A program made the translations under genes and the position numbers. A stretch of DNA of 64,000 bases. Source: JAXLYE01 sp046351595 (GTDB taxonomy: Bacteria > Myxococcota_A > Polyangia > Palsa-1104 > JAEUJZ01). The stretch is taken from NCBI GenBank assembly GCA_046351595.1, contig JAXLYE010000002.1, positions 682,001 through 746,000 of the forward strand. The letters run 5' to 3'. Every line of letters begins with the position of its first letter. The first letter of the stretch is position 1. Under the pieces are notes generated by a model. That model searched no databases, had not been told where the DNA came from, and saw only the letters and a list, made by a program, of their open reading frames with translations. Positions 22,193 to 29,998 of the stretch are shown piece by piece.

Positions 22193-23125
22193 ATGCCGAC
22201 CCCGCGCCGAGCACGCACCGACGCTCCCTCCGACGCAACTGCCGCGCCTGCCGCCGCCCCGGGCGCGCCTGCCGCTCCCGCTGCGACCGCCGCGACACCG
22301 ACGACCGCGGCGACGAGCACCGAGCCGAGCTTCGTCGTCGCGACGTGGAACGTGAACTCGCTGCGGCAGCGCATGGTGCGCTTCCTGCCGTGGCTCGCCG
22401 CCGAGAAGCCGGACGTCGTCTGCCTGCAGGAGCTCAAGATGCAGGAGAGCGAGTTCCCGACGCTGGAGCTCTCGGCCGCCGGCTACCACGCGGTGGCGCT
22501 CGGGCAGAAGACGTATAACGGCGTCGCCATCCTGTCGCGCATCGAGCACGGCGCGCCGCTCGAGGTGCAGGCCGGCTTCCAGGACGGCGACCCCGAGCCG
22601 GACGCGCGCCTTCTGGCCGCCACCATCCCGGGCCTGGGCGTGCGCGTGGTGTCGGTGTACGTGCCCAACGGCCAGACGCTCGACTCCGAGAAGTACCCGT
22701 ACAAGCTGCGCTGGCTCGAGCGCTTCGAGCGCTACCTGGCGGCGCGCTGCCGCCTGCCCGCCGACGGCATGCCGTGGGTCGTCTGCGGCGACTACAACAT
22801 CGCGCCCGGCGACCGCGACATCTACGACCCGGCGGGCTGGCAGGACACCGTGATCTGCCACCGCGACGTGCGCGCGGCCTGGGAGCGCCTGTGCGGCCTG
22901 GGCCTGGTCGACAGCCTGCGCAAGGCGCAGCCCGACGCCACGGCCTACACCTACTGGGACTACCGCGGCCTGTCGTTCCCGAAGAACCAGGGCATGCGCA
23001 TCGATCACGTGCTGTGCTCACCGGGCCTTGGCGACCGCATCGTCGAGGCGCGGGTCGATCGCGCCGCGCGCAAGGGCGAGAAGCCCTCGGATCACGCGCC
23101 ACTGCTGGTCCGCTTCCGTCGCTGA
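22193..23125 (+). CDS. xth: Exodeoxyribonuclease III (exonuclease III family)
   Basis: A 310-residue Mg-dependent AP endonuclease / 3'-5' exonuclease for base-excision repair. The start ATG at 22193 adds an Ala/Pro/Thr-rich N-terminal extension of about 45 residues that other exonuclease III proteins lack. The catalytic motifs are present: ATWNVNSLR, LQELKM (metal-binding Glu), YNGVAILS, GDYNIAP (catalytic Asp and Asn), MRIDHVL and SDHAPL (catalytic Asp-His). It ends about 90 bp before the initiator tRNA. Confidence 0.95.
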   Translation: MPTPRRARTDAPSDATAAPAAAPGAPAAPAATAATPTTAATSTEPSFVVATWNVNSLRQRMVRFLPWLAAEKPDVVCLQELKMQESEFPTLELSAAGYHAVALGQKTYNGVAILSRIEHGAPLEVQAGFQDGDPEPDARLLAATIPGLGVRVVSVYVPNGQTLDSEKYPYKLRWLERFERYLAARCRLPADGMPWVVCGDYNIAPGDRDIYDPAGWQDTVICHRDVRAAWERLCGLGLVDSLRKAQPDATAYTYWDYRGLSFPKNQGMRIDHVLCSPGLGDRIVEARVDRAARKGEKPSDHAPLLVRFRR

Positions 23126-23170
23126 GCGGCGGGTCAGCGGGCGATTTTACGCCGCCGCAAAGATTTTCCG

Positions 23171-23200
23171 TTGACAGGTCGGGGGTGGAATCGTTAGAGT
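23171..23200 (+). promoter_or_regulatory. Probable sigma-70 promoter of the initiator tRNA
   Basis: A perfect -35 box TTGACA at 23171-23176 is followed after 18 bp by TAGAGT at 23195-23200, a four-of-six match to TATAAT. Transcription would start about 12-15 bases before the tRNA. It stands out because clear housekeeping promoters are rare in this G+C-rich window. Confidence 0.75.
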
Positions 23201-23219
23201 CCCTTTCACCTCAACTTGG

Positions 23220-23293
<74 letters not shown>

Positions 23294-23300
23294 CTGCGAA

Positions 23301-23333
23301 CGCGGAGTCGACAACGACTCCGCGTTTTTTTTT
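23301..23333 (+). terminator. Intrinsic terminator after the initiator tRNA
   Basis: A perfect 10-bp stem cgcggagtcg / cgactccgcg with loop acaa at 23301-23324, followed by nine T residues. It is the clearest rho-independent terminator in the window. Confidence 0.95.
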
Positions 23334-23469
23334 GCGCGCGCTCGGCCGCCCTGGCCGCCCGCGCGCTCCGCAGCGACGGGACCTCGGGCTGTCAGAGGCC
23401 CCGGCTATAACCTCTTTGTCGCTGTCGCGGGCCAGGGGGCTCCGCGGCGAGCGAGAAAGAGGTGCTGAT

Positions 23470-23766
23470 ATGGCTACCGCTCTGTCTGTCTATGTCTCCG
23501 TCCTGTGGTCGCTGGCCTCGACGCTCGTTGTCAGCGTCGGGCACGGGGCGGCGCGGGCGCTCGCCGCGCTGCGCGACTTCGCCCTGGTTTCGGGCTCGTA
23601 TCCGTCGCTGACGCGTGACCCGGGCATCGCCGCGTTCGTGCTGCTTGAGCACCAGCACCGGCGGCCGCGGGAGGTGCGGCCGGCCCGCCCCTTTCGCGGC
23701 CACGCCGGCCGCCTCGGGGCCCGCGTCGCCGACGAGCACCTGCTGCCCTTCGGCGTCGGCCTGTGA
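23470..23766 (+). CDS. Hypothetical small protein with a hydrophobic N-terminus
   Basis: A 98-residue open frame starting at the ATG at 23470, with agagg ten bases upstream. Residues 5-30 (SVYVSVLWSLASTLVVSVGH) could be a membrane helix. The remainder is Arg/His-rich with no recognised family. It stands alone between the tRNA terminator and the kinase gene. It could be a chance frame, but the ribosome site and N-terminal helix favour a real gene. Confidence 0.4.
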   Translation: MATALSVYVSVLWSLASTLVVSVGHGAARALAALRDFALVSGSYPSLTRDPGIAAFVLLEHQHRRPREVRPARPFRGHAGRLGARVADEHLLPFGVGL

Positions 23767-23868
23767 GCGCCTTGTGGTCCTGCGCGGCGGCAACCAGCCG
23801 TCGCGACCGGGCGACCGCGCGCACCGGCGGCTGCCCGAGGTCCGGGCCGGGCTGCGAGCGCGGCGGAC

Positions 23869-26640
23869 CTACTCGTTGAGGTTGCGGATGAGGCGGAACT
23901 CCTCGCCGGGGCGGATGGTCACGTCGTAGGTGTACTTCTTGCCGCTGGCGACGAAGGTGACCTTGTGCTTGCCGGGGGAGAGCGGGATGCGGTCGCGGGG
24001 CGCGATCGGCGTCGTCTTGCCGGTGTCCTTGTCGTCGACAAAGACGCGGGCGAAGGGCTGGCTGTTGGCGATCAGGAAGCCCTCACCGCCGCCGCCGCCG
24101 CCGCCGCCCGAGCCTGAGCCTGAGCCTGACGCCGCAGGCGAGCCGCCGCCCGTCGCGGTCGTGCCGCCCGAGCCGCCGCCCTTGTCGTCGTCCTTGCCGC
24201 CGCCACCACCGCCGCCGCCGCCGAGGTCGACGTCGACGGTCTGCTCGAACGTGTCGAGGAACGAGACCTGGCGGTTGATGGCGGCGAAGCCGCGCTTCTT
24301 GATGACCACCTTGGCGGCCTTGGTCGGATCCAGGTCCTCGATGGTGACCGGGCTCTTGCCGTAGATGCGGCCGTTCACCATGACGTCGGCGCCCGGCGGC
24401 CGGGTGCTGACCACGAGCTTGCCGCGGCCGTCCTTGAGCTCGATGGCGCGGTCGTACTCCTGACCGGGCTGCAGGGTCACGGTGAAGGTTTCGGGGCGCT
24501 TGCCCGCCTTCTTGACCGAAACCTCCTGCGCGACGCCGGCGGGCACGAGGAAGCCGCGCTGGATGTCTTTCTCGGCGATGAGGCGGCCGTTGATCGAGAC
24601 CAGCGCGCCGTCCGGGGGCAGGCGCAGGCGGATGACGCCGCTGCCCTGGCCGCCGCCGGCCGCGCTGGTGCCGCCGCCGCCGCCGTTGACCTGCAGCTGC
24701 ACCGTGATCGGCATGACCTCGCCGGCGGTCACCTCGACCGTCTGCTGTGCCTCGCCGTCCTCGGCACGGACTAAGAGCTGGTGCGGGCCGCGCACCAGAT
24801 CGCGCAGCACGAAGGCGCTGCCCGGATCGATGCGCCCGAACTCCTTGCCGTCGAGGTAGACGCTGGCCGGGCGCTGCGGCTGCACGGTCAGGACCACGGT
24901 GCCCTTGCCCGGCGTCAGCGCGAAGCGCACCCCGAGCACCAGGCCGACCACCGCGATGGCGACGACGACACCGACGAGGATGTCCTTCCACAGCGCGTTC
25001 GGGCGCACCGGCTCGGCGGCCTGCTGCGCGGGCTGCGGCATCATCGCCGGCACGATGGCGCCGTTGGGCAGCATCATCATGCCGGTGTGCCCGGGCTGCA
25101 TGCCCATGACGCCGCTCTGGTAGGCCATCGGCATCGCCGACATCACCCCGGACTGGTAGCCCGCCGCGAACTGCATCGGGTTGACCATGCTGGGGTTCTG
25201 CATGGCCGGGTTCATCGCCGGGTTCATCGCCGAGGCGTACGGATCCGGCGGCGGCGGGGCCGGCATCGGCGCCGGCGCCTGCTTGGCCTTCTGCTCGTCG
25301 GGGTTGAAGATGGCGGTGGCCTGCCCCTTGAGGTCGCCCTCGTCGGAGCCGTGCCCGCCGCCGCCCTGGCCGTCGAAGATCGCCGTGGCCTGGTTGGGCA
25401 GATCCCCGCTCGCCGGCTCGTCCGGCTGCTGGATCGTGGTCTTCTCGTTGAGGATGTCGCCCTCGGCGGGCAGCGGATCGACCTGCTCGAGCTCCTTGGC
25501 CAGCGACGCGTCGATCGCGTCGGCGTCGCTCACCGGCTCGGCGGCCTCGGTCGAGGCGCTTGCGGACTGCGGCGCCACCGGCGCGTTGCTGGTCGGCGCC
25601 AGCGTGCCCTTCAGTCGCGCCGAGGGCGGCATCGCCAGCTTCTGCGGCACCGCCGAGTTCATCGCCTCGCGGCCGATCTTGCGCTGCTGGTCGAGGACCG
25701 CCGCCTCCTTCTTCATCTCGGGGGCGAAGCTCTCGCGCATCCAGCCGGCCAGCGCCTTGGCGTTGTAGACCGGCTCGAACTGCGACACGAAGTCGAGCAG
25801 ATCGTCGTGCAGCTCGCTGGCCCACTGGTAGCGCTCGCCGAGATCCTTGGACAGCGCCTTCATGATGATGCGGTCCAGCTCGGGCGGGATCTCCTTGTTC
25901 ACCGTCGAGGGCGGCGGCACCGCGACGTTGCGCACCTTCTCGAGGGTGGCAAAGTCGCTCTCGCCGAGGAACAGCCGGTCGTTGGTGAGCAGCTCGTACA
26001 GGATGGTGCCGATCGCGAAGATGTCGGCGCGCTGATCGAGCGGCTTGCCGCCGACCTGCTCGGGGCTCATGTAGCCGAACTTGCCCTTGAGCACGCCCGC
26101 CTGCGTCTTCGACGAGCGCGACGCCGCCTTGGCGATGCCGAAGTCGATGACCTTGACCTCGCCCTCGTAGCTGACGATGACGTTCTGCGGCGAGACGTCG
26201 CGGTGGATGATGTTGAGCGGCTTGCCCGTCGCGTCCTTCTTGCGGTGCGCGTAGTCCAGGCCCTCGCACATCTTGCCGGCGACGAAGCCGGCCATGGGCA
26301 GCGGCATGTAGCGCTTCATGCGACGGAAGCGGTTCTGGATCTGGAGCAGATCCTTGCCCCAGATGTACTCCATCGCGATGAAGTGGCTGTCGTCGATGCG
26401 GCCGAGCTCGAAGATCTGGCAGATGTTGGCGTGGTTCAGCTGCCCGGCAATCTTGGCCTCGTCGATGAACATCTGGATGAAGTCCGCGTCCTCGGCCATC
26501 GAGGGCAGGATCTTCTTGATGGCGATGATCTTCTCGAAGCCTTCGACGCCGAAGGCCTTGGCCTTGAAGACCTCGGCCATACCACCGACGGAGATGCGCT
26601 CGAGGAGCAGGTATTTACCGAATGGCTGCGGAAGTCGCAC
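23869..26640 (-). CDS. Ser/Thr protein kinase with C-terminal PEGA repeats
   Basis: A Hanks-type kinase of about 923 residues. I place the start at the GTG at 26640, four bases after GAGGAG; a TTG at 26652 would overlap that ribosome site. The kinase domain (residues 8-280) has the Gly-rich loop ISVGGMAEVF, Lys42, the catalytic loop HRDVSPQN with Asp148 and DFG at 166-168. The usual Lys of HRDLKP is Ser, a variation frequent in this kinase group. A long Ala/Pro/Gln linker leads to one membrane helix near residue 560, and then three PEGA-type domains (for example GRIDPGSAFVLRDLVRGPHQ), separated by poly-Gly runs. The extracytoplasmic PEGA part may sense or bind surface structure. It is flanked by a small hypothetical gene and an exported unknown. 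Confidence 0.93.
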   Translation of the reverse strand: MRLPQPFGKYLLLERISVGGMAEVFKAKAFGVEGFEKIIAIKKILPSMAEDADFIQMFIDEAKIAGQLNHANICQIFELGRIDDSHFIAMEYIWGKDLLQIQNRFRRMKRYMPLPMAGFVAGKMCEGLDYAHRKKDATGKPLNIIHRDVSPQNVIVSYEGEVKVIDFGIAKAASRSSKTQAGVLKGKFGYMSPEQVGGKPLDQRADIFAIGTILYELLTNDRLFLGESDFATLEKVRNVAVPPPSTVNKEIPPELDRIIMKALSKDLGERYQWASELHDDLLDFVSQFEPVYNAKALAGWMRESFAPEMKKEAAVLDQQRKIGREAMNSAVPQKLAMPPSARLKGTLAPTSNAPVAPQSASASTEAAEPVSDADAIDASLAKELEQVDPLPAEGDILNEKTTIQQPDEPASGDLPNQATAIFDGQGGGGHGSDEGDLKGQATAIFNPDEQKAKQAPAPMPAPPPPDPYASAMNPAMNPAMQNPSMVNPMQFAAGYQSGVMSAMPMAYQSGVMGMQPGHTGMMMLPNGAIVPAMMPQPAQQAAEPVRPNALWKDILVGVVVAIAVVGLVLGVRFALTPGKGTVVLTVQPQRPASVYLDGKEFGRIDPGSAFVLRDLVRGPHQLLVRAEDGEAQQTVEVTAGEVMPITVQLQVNGGGGGTSAAGGGQGSGVIRLRLPPDGALVSINGRLIAEKDIQRGFLVPAGVAQEVSVKKAGKRPETFTVTLQPGQEYDRAIELKDGRGKLVVSTRPPGADVMVNGRIYGKSPVTIEDLDPTKAAKVVIKKRGFAAINRQVSFLDTFEQTVDVDLGGGGGGGGGKDDDKGGGSGGTTATGGGSPAASGSGSGSGGGGGGGGEGFLIANSQPFARVFVDDKDTGKTTPIAPRDRIPLSPGKHKVTFVASGKKYTYDVTIRPGEEFRLIRNLNE

Positions 26641-26644
26641 GCGG

Positions 26645-26650
26645 CTCCTC
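26645..26650 (-). promoter_or_regulatory. Ribosome binding site that fixes the PEGA-kinase start
   Basis: GAGGAG on the minus strand, four bases upstream of the GTG at 26640. It overlaps the alternative TTG at 26652, which makes the GTG the likely start. Confidence 0.6.
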
Positions 26651-26958
26651 AAAAGCAGAGTCAGACTGAGGCACTGGGCTCACGCTTGCACCTGACAGCG
26701 AGAGCCATCGTACGGCAAAAAGCGAGCTTAGGTCAACCACGGGGCGCCGCGGCATCGTTACTACATCGCTGCGGGGCCGGGGCGCTCGGACTCGAGGGCC
26801 GCGGGGCGCGGCGGTGTCGCGCGGCAGCGTCGGCTGGAGCCCGCCGGACCGTGTCGGATCCGGCCCGAGCGCGAGGGGCGATACGAGCCCGACAGGCCCT
26901 CCGCGCATTCACATACACGTATGTACGGATGGATATACAGACAGATGTACAGGCGGCT

Positions 26959-26994
26959 GCTCGGGTGTCTGCTCGGGTGTCTGCTCGGGCGGCT
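26959..26994. repeat. 12-bp tandem repeat, three copies
   Basis: Units gctcgggtgtct, gctcgggtgtct and gctcgggcggct lie in series just outside the 3' end of the exported unknown protein gene. Confidence 0.75.
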
Positions 26995-27021
26995 GGCGGG
27001 ACCGGAGGCCCCGAGTTTCTC

Positions 27022-28533
27022 TCAGGGCGTGGGCCCGAGGCGGGCCAGGAGCTCGGGCGAGACGGCGTCGAGCGCGGCGGACAGGGCGCGGCTGTAGACA
27101 CTGGCCGGCGGCTCGCTGGTCGGGAACGACGTCGGCGGCAGCATGAAGCTGCGGTCGAGCAGCGGTCGCCCATCGAACAAGAGCACGATGTGGATGCGAC
27201 CGCTGAGCGTGGCGCTGCCCAGCCCGAACGGCGTATTGGCCGCCGGCCCGACGGTGAGCGAGTCGACGCGCAGCATGAAGGTGTGGTGCGCGCCCTGGCG
27301 CAGCGACTGGCCGAGCGCCTCGAGCCCGCCGACCAGGCCGGTCATGCGCCCGGGCACGGCCGGGATGCGCAGGCGGTTCGACAGGTACGAGATCACGGTC
27401 TGCTGGCCGACGGCGGACATGCCATAGAAGCCGGGCGGCACGCTGCTGACCGGCTCGCCGACGAGGCCGACGACCAGGCGCGGCCGCGCGACCGCAGCCG
27501 GCCGCGCCTCGGCGATCGCGCCCGGCGTCGGGCCGGTCGGCGCCGTCGCGGGCAGGCCGGCATCGGGGAGGCGCCGCTCGACGGGCTTGTCACCAGGCTT
27601 GTCGACGGACTTGTCACCAGGCTTGTCACCAGGCTTGTCACCAGGCTTGTCGCCAGATTTGTCCAGCAGCCTGTCTTCCGGTCGACCGCCCTTGGCCGGA
27701 TCGAGCGACGCGACCTGGGGGCCGGCTGGCGCCGTGGCGGGGCGAGGGTCGCGGCCGGTCGCCGAGGCGCGATCGCGCTCCGGGGGGCTGCGCACCTCGG
27801 CGGTCCGGACCGGACCGCGGCCCGGGGTCGCCTTGCCGGCGGGCACGGTGGCGCGCGCCTCGCGGATGCCTGAAGGACCTGGAGACGGGCCTGGAGACAG
27901 GCCGGGCGTTTTGGCCCCGGCCGGGAGCGCGGCGGCCCCGGCGGGCGCAGGCGCTGCGCTGACCGGCGGACCGCTCGCGGGACCGGGCGGCAGAGGCGGC
28001 AGCATGGCCTCGCTGCTGGGATCCTTGCCGAGCGCCAGCGCCAGGCGCGGCCGCAGCTGCGCGAACACCGCGTAGACCAGGTCGTCCAGGTGCTCGAGGT
28101 CGCCGACCGACTGCGCGGTGGTGCCGCGGAAGCTCAGGGACAGCCGCACCCGCGACTGCACCAGCTCCTCGAGCCTGCCGATGACCACGTTGTCGCTGTC
28201 GGGCCGGGGCGAGCCGGCGGCGTGGGCGGGCAGCGGCCCCGGCTGCGCCGCGATGTCGGCCTCCCGCGCCGCCTGGCACAGCGCCCGCGCCAGCTCCTTG
28301 CCGAGCGCCGCCAGCGAGGCCGGCGTCTGGACCGGCTGGAAGAGGATGGGCGCGCGGCTGGGGCCGGCCGCGGACAGCGCCGCCGTCGTCCCGGCTGGCG
28401 ACGGGGGGACCGCTTGTGCCGGGCGCGCGGCGTCGGCGGGCGCGGCACCCCCGGCGAACACCGCGCTCAGCGCCAGCACCGCTCGACGCAGCATCGCAGA
28501 GTTCGGCCCGATGCCGAGGATCGTCCCGCTCAT
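27022..28533 (-). CDS. Exported protein of unknown function
   Basis: A 503-residue protein starting at the ATG at 28533, preceded by aggaag at suitable spacing; an alternative ATG at 28494 would start right at the signal peptide. The N-terminus has a hydrophobic signal ending near GGAAPADA. Two globular parts are separated by a long Pro/Ala/Gly-rich linker with a Lys-Pro-Gly-Asp repeat coded by a 12-bp minisatellite. The second globular part has a beta-rich FMLRVDSLTVGPA and SGRIHIVLLFDGRPLL pattern. I do not recognise either domain. It is probably periplasmic. It sits on the same strand upstream of the PEGA kinase, but the 381-bp gap argues against a shared operon. Confidence 0.75.
   Translation of the reverse strand: MSGTILGIGPNSAMLRRAVLALSAVFAGGAAPADAARPAQAVPPSPAGTTAALSAAGPSRAPILFQPVQTPASLAALGKELARALCQAAREADIAAQPGPLPAHAAGSPRPDSDNVVIGRLEELVQSRVRLSLSFRGTTAQSVGDLEHLDDLVYAVFAQLRPRLALALGKDPSSEAMLPPLPPGPASGPPVSAAPAPAGAAALPAGAKTPGLSPGPSPGPSGIREARATVPAGKATPGRGPVRTAEVRSPPERDRASATGRDPRPATAPAGPQVASLDPAKGGRPEDRLLDKSGDKPGDKPGDKPGDKSVDKPGDKPVERRLPDAGLPATAPTGPTPGAIAEARPAAVARPRLVVGLVGEPVSSVPPGFYGMSAVGQQTVISYLSNRLRIPAVPGRMTGLVGGLEALGQSLRQGAHHTFMLRVDSLTVGPAANTPFGLGSATLSGRIHIVLLFDGRPLLDRSFMLPPTSFPTSEPPASVYSRALSAALDAVSPELLARLGPTP
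27586..27657. repeat. 12-bp tandem repeat in the exported unknown, six copies
   Basis: Units of cttgtcaccagg type starting at 27586; copies 1, 3, 4 and 5 are identical. They encode Asp-Lys-Pro-Gly repeats on the minus strand. Confidence 0.88.
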
Positions 28534-29013
28534 CCAGCTTCCTAGCAAACCGAGATACCCGAGCCGTGTCAAGGCGACTCTCCGTCGCCGCAAAGGCCGC
28601 TCCCGCAGCGGCCCGGGCGCCGCGTCTCTCTCGGCACGGGCGGCACGGGCGGCACGGGCGGCACGGGCGGCACGGGCGGCACGGGCGGCACGGGCGACAC
28701 GGGCGGCACGGGCGGCACGGGCGACACGGGCGGCCCGGGCGGCCCGGGCGGCAGCGGAGCGGGCCCGGGAGCTCCTCGGGTCAGGCCAGCGCGCGGTTCG
28801 GGGCAGCACGCAGGTGAGACGGAGCAGCCGCGGCCTTCGTCATCCGCCCGCCTGATTCCCAAAACCACGGACCGCGGACCACCGCCCAAGGGCGCCGCTA
28901 CCCGCGAGGGCTGGTGCTGCTGTGCGCAGGATCGCGTTCGATCTCTTGTGCGGGCCGGCGTGGCACGCGGCAGACTGAGCCTTCACGCTAGGCAAGGAGC
29001 CGCGACGAACCCC
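28534..29013. other. Intergenic region with a 9-bp minisatellite
   Basis: About 480 bp between two divergent genes. It is dominated by a 9-bp repeat array at 28632-28757. No gene is supported; an open frame through the array reads as Pro-Val repeats. A caaggag ribosome site precedes the gene at 29014. Confidence 0.55.
28632..28757. repeat. 9-bp tandem repeat, about fourteen copies
   Basis: Fourteen units of cggcacggg with variants cgacacggg and cggcccggg run without interruption from 28632 to 28757, in the divergent promoter area of two genes encoding exported proteins. Length changes here would alter promoter spacing. Confidence 0.9.
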
Positions 29014-29796
29014 ATGAAGACACGACGTCCCGTCGGGAGAGCTGGAACCTCGGCGCTTGGGTCCTTCACCCTCTTTGCGCTCCTTGTCGGCGGGCCCGCG
29101 CCCGGATACGCCGCCGAGTGCGCGGTCCCGACGGGCGCGGCGTCGGCGCTGGGCGAGCACGATGCCGCGGCGCGCCTGCGCTTCGTGCGCGACGTGCTGC
29201 GCGAGACCGCGGTGAAGGAGCGCCGCTTCCTCGTCGGCTGGGCGCTGACGTACGCGGGCTTTGCCGGCGGCGCCTGGGTGCTGGTGCCGTTCTCGGACGA
29301 TCCGCGCAAGCCCGTCGACGCCATCTGGAGCTCGTCGACGGCGGTGGCCGGCGGCATCCTCGCCGTCATCCCGCCGGCGCAGGTCCTGCGCGACCACCGC
29401 CAGGTCGAGCGGCTGGCGGCCTCGCCCGGACCGCCGAGCTGCGAGGCGCTGCGCGAGGCCGAGCGCCGCCTGGAGCACGCGGCGAACAGCGAGCTCGGGG
29501 CCGGCAGCGCGCTCGGGCACATCAGCAGCTTCGCCATCAACATCGCGCTCGGCCTGGTGCTGGGCTACGGGCTGAAGCGCCCCGACACCGCGGCCACCAA
29601 TACGCTCATCGGCATCTTCATCAGCGAGCTCATGATCGCGACCCGCCCGCTCGCCGCCGCCCGCGGGCTCGAGAAGTACCGCGCCGGCGCCCTGACCGAG
29701 CCGACCGCCGTGACGGCGCCGCCGCGGCTCACGCTCGCGCCCGCCCTCGCGCCGCTCGACGGCGGCCTGTCGGTGTCGCTGGTCGGGGCGTTCTAA
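29014..29796 (+). CDS. Predicted membrane protein of unknown function
   Basis: A 260-residue protein with a signal peptide (cleavage near APGYAA) and up to four hydrophobic segments: FLVGWALTYAGFAGGAWVLV, an STAVAGGILAVIPP stretch, INIALGLVLGYGL, and NTLIGIFISELMIAT. It ends in a short beta-like GGLSVSLVGAF. It may be an inner-membrane or periplasmic protein. No family recognised. A caaggag site precedes the ATG. Confidence 0.75.
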   Translation: MKTRRPVGRAGTSALGSFTLFALLVGGPAPGYAAECAVPTGAASALGEHDAAARLRFVRDVLRETAVKERRFLVGWALTYAGFAGGAWVLVPFSDDPRKPVDAIWSSSTAVAGGILAVIPPAQVLRDHRQVERLAASPGPPSCEALREAERRLEHAANSELGAGSALGHISSFAINIALGLVLGYGLKRPDTAATNTLIGIFISELMIATRPLAAARGLEKYRAGALTEPTAVTAPPRLTLAPALAPLDGGLSVSLVGAF

Positions 29797-29998
29797 GCGT
29801 CGCGGCCGCGCCCGTTCATCCCTCACCGCAACCGGCCCCGCGACCGCACCCGCACGCACAGGTCAGCACGTGCGCCCCTGGACCGGCCCGGCGCGCCCGT
29901 GTAAGCTGGGCCTCCCTCCTGTCCCGAGCAGGGGAATTCTTACGCAGCAAGCCGCCTTTTATGATCCGCTACACAGACCCCGCAAGCGAGGTTCGCGC

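Larger units (their letters stand above)
26641..27021. other. Intergenic region upstream of the PEGA kinase
   Basis: About 380 bp with no supported gene. It contains a 14-bp inverted repeat acatac-ac-gtatgt at 26911-26924 in a locally A+T-richer patch, and three copies of a 12-bp unit at 26959-26994. The kinase promoter should lie in the right part near 26700. Confidence 0.5.

Noticed and set aside
23392..23793. Minus-strand open frame opposite the small hypothetical gene
   Set aside because: No ribosome site and Arg/Gly-rich translation; the plus-strand frame has a ribosome site and a hydrophobic N-terminus.
24781..27873. Long plus-strand open frame opposite the PEGA kinase and the exported unknown
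   Set aside because: Antisense shadow; it has no domain and runs across two genes and a spacer, and the kinase on the other strand has clear catalytic motifs.
28632..28757. Possible CRISPR array
   Set aside because: The units are 9 bp and contiguous without unique spacers, so it is a minisatellite. No other array or cas gene is present.
28569..28889. Minus-strand open frame of Pro-Val repeats
   Set aside because: It results from translation of the 9-bp minisatellite; there is no other protein-like sequence.
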